A stretch of DNA of 64,000 nt. Source: Oscheius tipulae. Taxonomy: Eukaryota; Nematoda; Chromadorea; Rhabditida; Rhabditidae. Each line of letters starts with the position of its first letter. The stretch's first letter is position 1. Positions 49,011 to 61,400 of this stretch are shown here, in pieces. The stretch is taken from contig JASJZH010000005.1 in assembly GCA_037178975.1 (NCBI GenBank), positions 3,100,001-3,164,000 on the forward strand, in the 5' to 3' direction. The position numbers and the translations under genes were made by a program. The notes below the pieces were generated by a model. It had not been told where the DNA came from. It made no database searches and was given only the letters and a program-made list of their open reading frames with translations.

Positions 49011-52000
49011 ACTGTCATGGCAGTTGTACAGCCTGATCTATTCAAACATTTTTCCAAGTACCTAAATCAGTGAAAACTATATTCAAAGCTCAAGCAGTAA
49101 AACAAAACTAAAAACTGTAAACCCCAGAAATCCAATCGAACTCTTTGTGTTCCCTGCCCGTACACTTCTTCTCTCTCCTTTTCTCATGTTGGCTTGTCCT
49201 CTTTTCCCTTTGTCCTAAGTTCCGTTGAGCCTCGAACAGTGTCTCTGTCACACTCTTTCCTTCTCCTACGTTGCGCCTAACTCTAATGTGGCCGTCGGCC
49301 TGAATCTAGCAAGAAAAAAAAGAAGATTGCGGCACTCGCACGACCGGGTGTGCGTTGTAGGTCCGTCGCTTTTTACGCATGATCATCCCTAACTGTCCTA
49401 ACCTTCTTCTCTTTTTTTAAGAGATCGATTAAGTGTCCGAGATTCCCTCTTGTGGTCGCGTTCTTTTTTTTAAGTCCAAACTCTCACCGTTTGATCTCTG
49501 TAGGGTTCAAAGACACTCGCACTCTCTCTCCATATGATACGCGTAAACGGAATGGCTCAGTGTGGTGGTCCGGATAGTTTTTCTTTGGTGTGTTGCCAGA
49601 AAGTTCAATGCTTTCCCACCTTCGTTCTCGTTTTGACACTAACCTCTTGTAGCTTTGTGAATGCCTCGAGCTTTTCTATGTCAAACCTTAACGATTAAGA
49701 AATCTCTCTAAAAACTATAGTATGTCCCAAACAACAATCTATAAAGCGGTTTATAGTTCACAAAACCATAAAATTTTCTGGCAACACGCCTTCTGACAGC
49801 CCGGTAATGGATGATTTCGGTTTGAACTCCTCAGCCTAACTTTGGCCTCCTTTACAGCTACCGTAACCTCAGTTCGTTCTCGCTTCAGAAGCCTGTGCTC
49901 GCTCCAAATTACCCGGTCCGTTTGCAATCTTTCTGTTCTCTTAAGGTCGACTAATAGTGTTGTAGAGATGGTATAGCTTGTGGCTTGAACTTTGTAAAGG
50001 GTTGTGGTCTAGCCTGGTAGCACCCATCTTTTAATATTTGTCTCTGTTACTGTAATCGTGTTGTTCCTTTCGAAACCAACCATCCTGAGTCCAAACTATT
50101 TTCCTTCGACAGCAATGTCTCTTACAATATTCCGACTTGATCAAGCTCTAATCTAAGAGTGTGCCAGAAATACAAACCCAAAAAGAAAAACCTTCCCAAC
50201 TTATACCACCTTTCAAAAATCAGAACCTACAAAAGTGCCTCGGCAGGCCTACATGAAAGATTCAGCTTCCTTCTTACAAAATACCAGTTGACACTATATC
50301 TCCTATTACCTTAGAGTCATAAAGTCTCACCAAAAATTACAAACTTACTGCGAAGCCCAACCATATTCAATTCCAAACCAAATATTCCAAGCAAACGCAA
50401 ATAATACAATGTCTCAAACTCTGTGTGGTACCAAACTTTAAACCAAATTGCAAACCAAAACTACAAGACTTTACTTTATTAAACTAGTATTAGAAGTTTA
50501 CAAAACCTTGACAACCAAAGCCCACTAGAAATCTGACGAAATAAGTCAAACTTCTAAAATCTAAAGAAAAAAAAAACAAAACATGGCAACGCCTCCAAAA
50601 CTGATTGTTACCAAATTCTAAACATGTAAACCGAGTTATTAACCAAACTCTCCAGCATTTAATCGCTCAAACTATTATGAAAACCATGACAAAACTCTGA
50701 CAAACACAAAAAATCCACCAGAAATCTGACTGAACAAATCTAGAGAACCAAATAAGAAATCAGACCAAAACCTTCAAAGCAAACAAATATTAAAATATCT
50801 GACCGAACGTGCCATAGGTAGGCTCTCAAAATAGACAAAACGAATGAACTAGTTGTCGTGTGTGTTGTGTATTCGTGTGTGTCGGGTTCTGGAATCCAAA
50901 GTAGAATTTGCACCGTCTCGTCCTGGACGACGAGTGAGAAAGAAGAAGCGCGGCGGGTAGTTGAGCTCTGGCACGTTCTTCAGGGCTTGACCAGTGGGTA
51001 TCTCTCTCTCTCTCTCCATCTGTCTCGAAACTAGTTTAAAAAGCATGGTCTAGGTACCTGAGAGACTGTCCGTTGCCCATCAATTCTCAGCACACTTACA
51101 GTCCCCCAACCCAAAAGCCGCCGCCAAATTTCCATCAACTATAGCGGCCTCCTTGTTGAGCTGGCATGACCCTAGGTAGAAACTCATCCCACCTCTTCTA
51201 TTCAGAGAAAAAGGTTGAAAAGGAATTGGGCCGCTGCAATACATCTACAAGAATCGACATTTGCTGACTGGATTATGGTAGCCAATGAGTGGGACATGCC
51301 GTAGGTAGACAGAACTCTCTTGTGTTACCAAAAAAGAAGAAGTGGTGGTGTGGCTGGGTTACTGTAGGTGCGATTCGTGTCCTTCTTCCCACCCTTCTTT
51401 TATGTCCAGGAGACTCACCTTCCGTTACAAACTGACCATGCTTCTAGGATTGCTTGTTCTTGGACTGGCTGACTGGGTACATAACTTTTAAAACCAAAAC
51501 AAAGTCAACATAATAAGCTACAAAAAACAAAAAGATCAAAATCTAAATCATCATACAAAAGAAACTTTCAACGATTAAACAAACCTAAAGACAAAAATGT
51601 AAAATGTGAAAGCCAATAAGTACGATATAGAGTCCAATTTCAAACACAATACTTGATCCAAAATTATCAAACAAAACCCAAAAAAGTACCCTATCAGCTT
51701 GATAGTTTCTCCATCTGCAAGCGGGATTAAAGCGGACTTTACCCATGAGGATTCTGCCTCTTTTATTCACTGATCCTCTCCAATGAACTAAAAAACGTAG
51801 CAATCTTGCACAGCAATTATCAATTCCACAGCATTTGTCTGTTCTAGTGGACTATATAGACCCACATTGTGATGATTTCCAAGTAAACCACTCTAATACT
51901 CGTTCATTTGTTCAGTTAACTTCTAAAAAAGTTTGTAATCAACCAGAAAATATCTGTCACTTTGACAATTGACTATATTAAAGTATATTCAACTTTGTAA

Positions 52001-53000
52001 TCTGTACCATTCTGAATCCCTCAGTATCTTCCTAACTCAGACTGTCACTAAATCTATAAACTTTACCTCAATGATGTTCTTTCAAACGGTGGCGCTTGAT
52101 GCTCAAACTACTCTCGAATCTTTGCAGTATTTCTTATTATTACAAGGGCCTTTGACCCACAAGTCATTTTAATATGACCATGATTCTGTACTTTTCAACT
52201 CGATTGTAAATCGATCGTTTTCTGTTAATTGAAAACTGAAACCATAACCATAAACCTTGAACAAATTGGTGTTATTGACTGATATTGTAGCTCTCTGAGC
52301 TGAAATCCTTGACTTCTGAATTATGAACTTCAAGCCCTCAGTACCTACTGGGTCTCTTTTCATCGAAATTGTTCTCGCCAACTATGAATTATGCCTTAAA
52401 GGAGTGTTCTTATCAAACATAACGTCCTAAGCAAATCGCTTGAAATATCTCAAACGTGTGGGGAATACCCCCTTTATTCTACGCAACGAAGCTTGCTGGT
52501 TCCTCAAGGGGAAACGACTTATAAATGTTGATTCGGACATGTTATCCAATCGGAAATGGCTCCCTTGGCCAGATTCTCTCTCTCTCTCAAGACTTCTCAT
52601 TGAACTTCCCAAAGTACCCAAAGTATTGTCTTCTATATACAGTCTACAGTCTCCTCATTCCTTCGAGAAGTGTTCCCGATCACATGTTATTGAAGTTCTA
52701 CCCAGAATCCTTGCAATGTGCCCAAAACGATCAAGTTATATCTCCAACCTCGACTTTTCAACCTTTGACTACTTCCCAAGACCTGAAACTTGTGAAACAG
52801 ACTATTTGAATCTTCAAGTGGACTAATCTACGTCAAACTTTGTGTCAAAACAACCAATTCATTCTTACAATCTTCAAAACTCGTACTTTTTCTTCGCACG
52901 ACTGCTATTCAAAGACTTGAAACTTTCCGACCGTTTATCAAGATATACTGTATCTCGACCATAAACAACTGCAAGCTACCAATCAAGATCAGACCAAGTA
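49010..53000. other. AC-rich gene-free stretch
   Basis: Strong plus-strand bias for AAACCAAA-type words; no RNA gene seen. The only long open frames (52440..52826 and shorter) lack motifs and splice context. Confidence 0.45.
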
Positions 53001-53059
53001 AACTCTTACTCATTTGTGAAAACCCACCGGAAACCCCAGCTATTTGACGGCCTATACCT

Positions 53060-53400
53060 GTAGCAACTCTCAGAACATACTTTCTGTTCCGTGCATAACT
53101 GGACTAGGACCTTGTCAGGACTACCATATCTTTGCTCCGTAATCTCATCGACTATTCTCTTCCTTTATATTTCTATGAAAACCTGAACCTGCCAACTGAT
53201 ACTGAAATCCTACCAGACAACTAAGAAAATGTGAACCACTATATCTCGGAACAAAGACTTTACTCAAACCCATCGAAATCTCAAGCCTTCATCTCTCTGT
53301 CAGCCTGCCATGTACTACCTGTACCAACTCTCAGAATATCTCCTGTTTTTCCGTATATGAACTGGACTCTGACCCTGCCAAGACAAACTTTCTTTGAATC
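53060..53400. repeat. Two-copy degenerate direct repeat, ~255 bp apart
   Basis: ACCTGTAGCAACTCTCAGAA near 53069 recurs as ACCTGTACCAACTCTCAGAA near 53318. Both are followed by matching ...ACTGGACT...GACC.TG.CA segments. Confidence 0.55.
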
Positions 53401-54349
53401 AACCCAAAAGCCTCGAACTCTTACCCATCGTCTTCGAACTCTCATCGAAATTCCCAGTTTTCAAGACTTCTCTTATATTCAACAAATGCTCACAGGACTT
53501 CTGCCAAATTAATGACACAATTTTACTTCCATGACCCTCCATCGACTATTCAGTCCAGTCCTCCTCCAGCATCCTCTCAGACACTTCAATATACCAAAAC
53601 CTACAAACTCTGAGCTTCCCTATAAACAAATCTCCGTCAGTTTGGACTCTTTCTGGACTTTTCCTAGTGGACTACTTGACTAATTGACACTCTATTCCAA
53701 CTTCAAAACTTTTTAAACAAAAACTGAAAACACAAACTTGAACAAATGTTGAAACAAACTACAAATCGTTAACTACCAGGTATAATTAGAACTCCCAAAT
53801 ACAAACAGACAAAACTTGGAACAAAAGTTATTGAAGTTCAAAAAGTGCTTTCCAAAAGTTATGAGTGCGTGGTTTGTTCTACTATCACCTTTCCCTCTTG
53901 TTTCAGTCTTGCACCAGTCTCTTCAAAGGAATACGGTAGTCCCAACACTTTTTTCCTTCTTCTTCCAGTTGTCCTTTTCTTCTAGTTTTGATGAGGAAAA
54001 CATCATGATCTCATACTTGTCTCCAAGAAAACTGCCTAAATCTGGGCTAGGTTTGTCAATGCTCAACAATTCAGAATAAGGACTCTTCAAAGCACCTCTC
54101 GGTATAGGTAGTCCACCTTTTCCACGAAGTTCTTGCCCAAAGTGGCGCTTCCTTCCAGTAAATCTCTGGCCTGCGAATTATTTCTGGAACTGCGTAAACC
54201 AAATGTTCTCCCTCTGGCGGGGTTTCAGCAAGAACTTTGATGTCAAACTGTAAGGCGGTCATTTGGAAATGAGGCAATTCCGGAAAGGAACCCTCCCCTT
54301 ATGACTCGCTACCAGCAAGCAAATTCAATCTCGATGAGTCGACCCATTT

Positions 54350-54960
54350 AACGTGAGACAGCGTGCCTTGACGAAAGTTTCAGAGACTCCCACTCGTAAC
54401 AGTTGAAAGATTGTAAAATCCAGAACGGTAGAGTTCTATGAACAGAAGCCTGGACGTAAGATGCTTTACTTTGAAACGACATTCAGCCAGAGCCAGATTA
54501 TCAGAGGGACACCTGAGGTTTCATGAAGAAGAATAGCCACGTAGCCGACCTATCCAAAGTGAGACCACAGTTTTGGAAACTCCTAGGGGGTGAGACCAGA
54601 GAGTCAGGAAGAAACTTAGCTGTGAAAGATGAACTACAGATACTGGAAGTGAATAGCAAAGGAGATTTCAGAGGTTTAGAGAATGTGGAAAGCCCTAAGG
54701 CAGCCTATTATTGAGCTTGATCTCATAACAGTCGTCAGAGGCTTTGAAGCAACGACTTTCCCGGACAAGAGAGCTCCTGTGAGATAGCGTGCCTTGACCA
54801 CAGTTTCAGTGACTCACCACTCGTAATAATCAAAAGTCAGACGATTTTGGCAGATGTTGATTTGGAAAGAAATAAGTCTATCAAAGAAGACGGACAGGCA
54901 CTGGCAGTGAGTAGCAAAGACCATTTTAGAAGCTATCGACATAGAGCGAGAGATCTAAAG
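54350..54960. repeat. Two-copy direct repeat, ~426 bp apart
   Basis: AGCGTGCCTTGACGAAAGTT at about 54360 and AGCGTGCCTTGACCACAGTT at about 54786 head similar 45-bp blocks. A second shared block (AGTGAATAGCAAAG versus AGTGAGTAGCAAAG) follows each. Confidence 0.6.
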
Positions 54961-55932
54961 GTCATTCATTCGAGCAGTACAGAAGAGATTGGAGGTCCAG
55001 TGTAACAGATGAGATCAGATTTGTAGCGGTAGATGATCAGACAAGCCAACTCGAACCATGAAGTCTGGGTGGATAGCGATGACTCGGATGTAAGGAGCAG
55101 TCTTTACTAATCGAAGCGTCTTTTCTCCAAGACTATCGGGAATCCCAGGATAAGGCCTGGAACTTTTCGCAGTCGGTACCGGCTTGTCCCAAGATAGACT
55201 CAACACTCGCATTCAAGACTCATACTCTCTCGTGATGTCGATGGCAGTTCACATTCTCTTAAAAGTTGGTTCCCTCGAGCATCTAGGAATGCCAATTTCA
55301 CGACTTTCGCCGTCCAGGCTTATCAACCTCAGTTCAGAGAAGCATTTATGCAGTTAGCCAGACCTTTTGGGCCTTCGCCAGCTCGATCTTATCACCCAAC
55401 AGTTTGAGCACTTTCTCCTATACGATAATTTAGAAAACGTCCAGATTGAGCAATTGCTGACATTTGCTGCATCCCTGTAGGAAACCTATTCGGATGTGGC
55501 CCTTGTTTCATGTCAGCGTTGATCCTCTTTTCAACTTTTTGAAGCTTTGCCGGCTCGGACACGGACTGTTTGCCCTGTATCTCAAGCGTTTTCCCTCTCC
55601 TTTTGAAACCGAATTTGGCCTGGAATTCCGGCCTTGTTTCTCGTCTCTAAGGTGTGCCTTTTAGACTGTAGACCAGTCTAACTGTGCGGGCGGACGGTGG
55701 GCTAGCGCCGTATCTTTGGAGCTGTTTTGTGAAGAGGGACGCTTGAAAAGCACGATCTGCCCTACTTCTCCGACACTAGCCAGTCCTCTTTGAGATTTTT
55801 CTTACACCTACACATTCTGCACCCTTTGTCGCAAAGTTTGTGTTTTCAGAGCCGCGATTGTTTTCAGGTTTCACAGCACGCTGCGTTCTTTCAGGTACCT
55901 ATCGGTAGATGAGCCAAACAGGGCCGAGAACT

Positions 55933-57250
55933 GTAAGCTAGGTGCTCCCAAAAATCTGGTTTTAGTATCTTCCCATAGTCTTCTGGACGTAGAGTGAGCC
56001 TTGCGGTTTCTAGCCTCTGTTCAGTAAATGACCCAGTCGCCAACCGTTTTCCACAACAATCCGTAAGCGGAATGCCGTCAAAATCTGGATTTAGCACTCC
56101 GATTTCCCTCACTCTCTCAATCTTTATGGAACACTTCCACTGACTCCAAACTGTAAGCTACAGTCCCGGATCACCAGTTTTAGAAACTCGTCCCTCGGTC
56201 GGCTCGGATTTCCAGCCGTTACCCACCCTCATCGCAGAACAAACCGTAAGCTAGGATCCCGGATCACTGGTTTTAGAACGAAGCTCGCGTGTCTTATAAA
56301 GTCGTCGTCTCTCTAGAAATCATCAACCAGTTACCGCGAAATGAATTCTGTGAGCCTTCTGGCCTCTAACCTCTCGTTCAGCTCGCCTAGTTTATCGGGT
56401 CTCGTCTTCAGTCTTCGTCACATCCCCAAGAGTAAGCTAGGAATCAGAACATTGGTTTTAGAACCTATTCGCGAAGCCTCTTTGTGATAGCCGAATACAG
56501 TAAGCATAGGACCGCTCAACTAAACTTTCAGCCAAAAGTCGTATGCTTAGAAGTTTGAATAGCGCTGGAACCCAGTGCACCCCTCCTTTCGGAATACTCT
56601 CCAGCTCAAGGGTACCTTTCTCCCTTCACAATGCAGTTCAGAACAACTACTTCCAATAGTGCTAAACAATGGGAGGGTCTTTCATTATTTCGACAAATCT
56701 CCAACAGTAAGCTAGGGACCGGATCACTGGTTTTAGAGCCTCGTCGCGTCTCTTCCAGCCACTTATAATCTTCAATCCAGTTCTTAGAGCCTCGGATCAG
56801 TAAGCCTAGGATCGTCAAACACAACGTTAATTCAATTCTGTGTCTAGAAGCGTCTAAACAGCGCTGGAACCCAGTGCTCTTCATTCCAAGGGTACCTATC
56901 TCTCTTCCCAATCCAGTTCAGAACAACTCTTTGACTCTCTTCGAAAACTATTCGATAGGGACTAGCAACAGTCGGGCGCCTCTTTCTGTCGTCCCAAAGA
57001 GTAAGCTAGGAACCGGATCACTGGTTTTAGAGCCTCATCGCGATTCTCCCAATCATTTAAATCATCTTCAACCCAATTCTTAGCGCCGAATCAGTAAGCT
57101 TAGGACCGTCAAACCCAACTTTCAGCTTCTTACCAAGCCTCTAGAAGTTCTAGCAGCGCTGGAAACCAGTGCTCTCTCCTTTTGGAATACCTTCCTTTCT
57201 AAGGGTACTTTTTCCCCTTCACAATCCAGTTCAGACCATGTCTTTCACTC
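55933..57250 (+). repeat. Array of intron-like 30-33 bp boxes in ~280 bp tandem repeats
   Basis: Ten boxes begin GTAAGC and end TTTAG, TTTCAG or CTAG: 55933..55965, 56063..56094, 56153..56183, 56246..56276, 56432..56461, 56500..56531, 56707..56736, 56800..56847, 57001..57030 and 57094..57125. The main type is GTAAGCTAGG, an accgga core, ATCACTGGTTTTAG. A second type is GTAAGC(t/a)TAGGACCG followed by CAA(a)C..AACTTTCAG. Full units from 56432, 56707 and 57001 repeat at 275 and 294 bp. They also share a hairpin (AGCGCTGG AAC CCAGTGCT) near 56561, 56860 and 57153, and a CAATCCAGTTCAGA block. The segments between boxes have stops in all plus-strand frames wherever they are long. Non-coding repeat with splice-signal-like boxes. 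Confidence 0.75.
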
Positions 57251-58390
57251 CCTTCAAAATCTTAAAACAGTCAAAAAGGTGAACTCATCCCCTATTCACC
57301 CATCTTTAGAATTTCTTCTCACTCTCATTGACCCTGGAAAACTACCGGGTCGTATCTCGTTTGTCTATTCTTTGGATCTAAAATCAATCCCTTTTGTACT
57401 CAAAAAGCCTTCTCAGCTCAAACATAACATATTTTTTCGAGTTTGAGGAGCTCTGAAGGTCCCTAGATCAATCACCTTTTCAGCCAGCTGCCGCATCTTT
57501 CGAGACTTTCGGTCGTGCCTTTTGACGAGAGCGCCATACCTTTTCGAGAAGTCTTTTGGATGTTCTTTCGAGACATTTTTCAACAGTTTTGGATCCAAAA
57601 TAAACAGTTTTTGCTCTACTTTGTTGTTATTCAGATATTGAGAGGAACAGAAAGTGCTTCCAGGAGAGGCTGTTGATGGAAAATCCAGAGCTATTTCAGG
57701 GCTTCGAGGAGGAGGTGCAGGTCGATCAACATCTTGTTATGCAGCGATTGTTTTCGTCTAGATTTTTTCGACGAGCAAATACTGAATCTGAATGGGGCTG
57801 CTTAGTTCGGGACAGATACGTGGACCAACGTAAGAGCAGAATGAGTAGTGAAAAAGAGCAAACAGAAATAAATTGTAGACAGAAGTTCAAAAAGTGGCAC
57901 TTTTACCTGTTTTTCTGTAACATGGAGCTCATCTATTGTTCGGCCTATTCGAATCACATGCTGTCTTAGTCAACTTGACTCGGATAAAATGCTTGTAAAG
58001 CTGTTTTTCACAACCGCTTTCTCACATTGAAAAAGTTTAAGTAACTGCACTTCACTTTTGGAGATATTTTTATAATTTTAGTCATCATCAATGTGTCTAA
58101 CGTGGTCGAAAACCTTAGAAAACATTCTCTAGTGTTTTCGTCCATGCATGTTTGACCAAGCAGGGTAGACAGGACGGTCTAGCGTGCACACCTCATTCTG
58201 ACCATTTTCCGATTCAAAACTATAGCAACCCTTCAAATGACAGCTCTGACCCCGAACCCCCAGCTCGTGCTTTTACAATTACCTGTCATCGCTATCGATT
58301 ACGTTTCGATGAAGCCTATTGCACTCGCGACTGTTTTCTGAACACACCCGAACCACACGTGTCGTTATCTTCCCGCCTTCCGTTCTCCTT
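57250..58390. other. Non-coding upstream of UGT
   Basis: No exon with splice support; includes the UGT upstream region. Confidence 0.45.
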
Positions 58391-58400
58391 CCTATAAAAG
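58391..58400 (+). promoter_or_regulatory. TATA box of UGT gene
   Basis: CCTATAAAAG lies 30-39 bp before the UGT start codon, which implies a very short 5' leader. Confidence 0.6.
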
Positions 58401-58429
58401 GCGGCTGGGACTTTTACGAAACGGTCCAG

Positions 58430-61400
58430 ATGCTTCTCCTAGTTCTGTTTCTACCGGCAGTGGCCGGCTACAATGTTCTCATGTACAGCATAAAATTCGG
58501 CTACAGTCACATGAATTATATTGGGAGTATAGCTGATACTTTGCAGGAAGCTGGATACAATGTGGTGAGTTTCGAAATGTCTTTTTATTTTCAAGTTTAT
58601 GTCCAGACCGTGATCATGCCTCAAGTAGACGAGACGATCACGAATACTGGAGTCTATTTGGCTAGACTTATCGAGGTGCCGGTGGATGAAGGGACCAAGG
58701 ATGCACTGAGGGCGAGGAAAGCATTTGAAAAGGGAGAGAATGCTTGGACTACGGATACGAGTGATCCCAGAGTCGCTGCTACTGTGAGTTTCGGCTCACC
58801 TGCTTGCCATAGTCTAGGCCTTCTGAGTGTCGTGTGTTTCAGCAACTGTTTTCTCATGTTTTATTGTTTATGTTTGCTCTCAGCTAACTCGAATCTCGGT
58901 CTGGTAGATTTGAATCAGTGCTCTTCCTCGTGTCCTCGAGTGCGAGAACATCGGAGCTCAACTGTCTGTCATGTCTGCAGATTCCAAAGTATCCAAACTT
59001 TTCAAGTCTCTGGCTTTTGAACTGCATGTTCCGCTTGCATTTTTGTTCTAGGCTCAATCATGTTCGAGTGTTACCTCTTCAGTTTTTTTCTGTGCTATCA
59101 TTCGATCAGATGGATTCACAGAGCAGCTTCTTTTCAAGAATTTTTTTAAAGAAACTCAATAGTCCCCTACCTGCTGTTGTTTGCAGTGGGTTCAGTCCCG
59201 TTGTGTCCGACTATCAGAGTTGATCAACTTTTGTGCAAAAAAGGAGCAAAGGCTCTCAAGAAACCTGTTCAATGACATAGACTTCGTTACCTGAAGTTTA
59301 CTTGTGATGGCTGCAAAGCTTGTCCTTTCTCGACGCATGTAGGATGCAAAACCCAATGTAAACGATGACAATCCGTAGTTTTCAGAAGGCTCCCAGTGTG
59401 GCTGGAATCTACGCAGCTGCTGCTCAAAGTTCGTCTTTGATTCTTCTTCTTCAAATGCCCCGCTTACAGATATTTTGAGTCAGTCCTCTCTTATGGCTTC
59501 TCTTCGCGAGATCCATTGGGATCTAGGGATCTTCGAGCTTTTGGATTACGCCGGCTACCGTAAGACACTCTCAAATACAAACATTACCAAAAATTAGCGG
59601 TCCTCTACGAAGCTGGAGTCAAAAACATCATCGGTGACCTGTCAGTCGTGTCAGCTGACCGTGTCTACCATAATATGGGTGTCCCGCAGGCCTGGAGTTT
59701 TGTGCCAGCTCTCCAGAGCCCTTACCCGGACGACGGGAGCTTTATGAGTCGGCTCGGAAACCTCTTCTACACGTACTATTCCTTTGAATACGAGCGAGTC
59801 CTCGAGATGTCCGGGCAGCAATGGATGGACAAGCAACATCCGGAAGCAAAGAAGATCTGGCAAGTCGTGGCCGACATGCCGGTGATTTTCACCAACTCGG
59901 AACCCCTGATTGACTTTCCCCGTCCCACTTTTCATAAGATTGTAGACATTGGCGGGATTGTGCTCAAGACGCCGAAGAATCTTAGCGATGTTTGGCTTTT
60001 GGTAGTGACAGAGATACAGATAGGGGTTTAGGAATGGACAGAGGTGCTGAACCGAAGGAAAACCAACGTTTTGATATCTTTCGGAACCCTGATGAAGAGC
60101 TCTATGATGCCGGATGAAAACAAGCAGAGCATTGAACAACTCGTCAAGAGGTGGGTTAGCCTCTGACACGCTTGAAAAAGAACGCAGTCGGCCGTACTGT
60201 CTCACAATATAATACGGTTTTTTTACTCCGGAATTGCTCCCTCTTCACTTCTATCTAGGTCACATTTCCCTTTCTTTCAAGTACTACCCACATCAATTCT
60301 TTTGCACTGACTCTCTTACCTTCTTTTTCACGTGACATCTATCCAAACAAACTATAACTTTTGAAAACTTCTATTTTTTGTTTCGAGACTAGGATCTGGG
60401 GTAGTCCCGAGCAACCCAGATTTGAACGCTCTCAGTATCTAGCTTGAGAGTAAAATCGGGCTTTTGAAAATCGAGTATTAGAGACAAAAGGTGGACCCTT
60501 GAAATATGAGAATCGTGTCAGTAGTCTACCGTGCTCTTCCCATGTATTTCTAGCAACCACAGCCTCCTGATGCTCTGACTCGAACAATGGCGATTGGAGA
60601 TGATAGCAAAGAACGAGAATACGGTCCTACTGTCAGTGGAAGAGCGGTCATGCTCGATTTTTTCGAATACTAAGCTACAGAGACTGATCCGCGTCGGTAA
60701 TATGAAAACGGACGAGAGAAAAATATAAAATATCCTGTGTCTTCGGGTCACGCTCAAACTTTTCAGGATTTTGACTTGTCGAGACATGTCAAGTTAGAAT
60801 GAGTCACAGGTTTCGACCTGTCATGACAGGTCGAGATTCAGAAAAACGAGTGACATAATCCGTGTAGACCCTCCATTTTTCAAAAAACGTCTCGGACGTT
60901 TTTCGACAGTCTTGACAGCCCATTTGCAGCGGATACTATAGTTCTCGAGCGGCGTTTTTAGTCTCAATCAGCTTTCCGAGCCAGGCGTGGATTCTCCGAA
61001 CAGATCTCCGTATTCTGGGAAATCGTCGAAGCATTAGCAGGATTTCCAGTCCGTCTACAGCTGATCATTATTCGACAAGTGCTCGGGCCCTGAAAACGAC
61101 GAAATTACAAGAATGGACAACATGCACTATTTAAAAGTCTAGTTGTTCTGCTTCAAGGAACAAACAAATTTGCAAGTGATCGCTGGAGTTGAAAAATAGT
61201 CAGCACTAACCCGATGCTCTTTTGCTGTAGGGATATTTTCAGCGTGCTCTTGGGCTTTTATCAATTCCGGTTACGTAATTCTGCAGAAAGATTAGAAATA
61301 GTTACTCCAGAGCGTTCCTCAGACTCGATGCCTTTGTTCATTTGGCTCTCCAGTCCGGCGGTACTGTGTAGCCATTCGGGTAGTCAGCTGTCCAGTGGAT

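Noticed and set aside
55933-57125. Reading the mini-intron array as a protein gene
   Set aside because: After removing the boxes the longer intervening segments still contain stops in every plus-strand frame.
58319-59020. 233-codon frame starting upstream of the UGT
   Set aside because: It runs through two introns. The UGT start at 58430 has a TATA box 30-39 bp upstream and a signal peptide.
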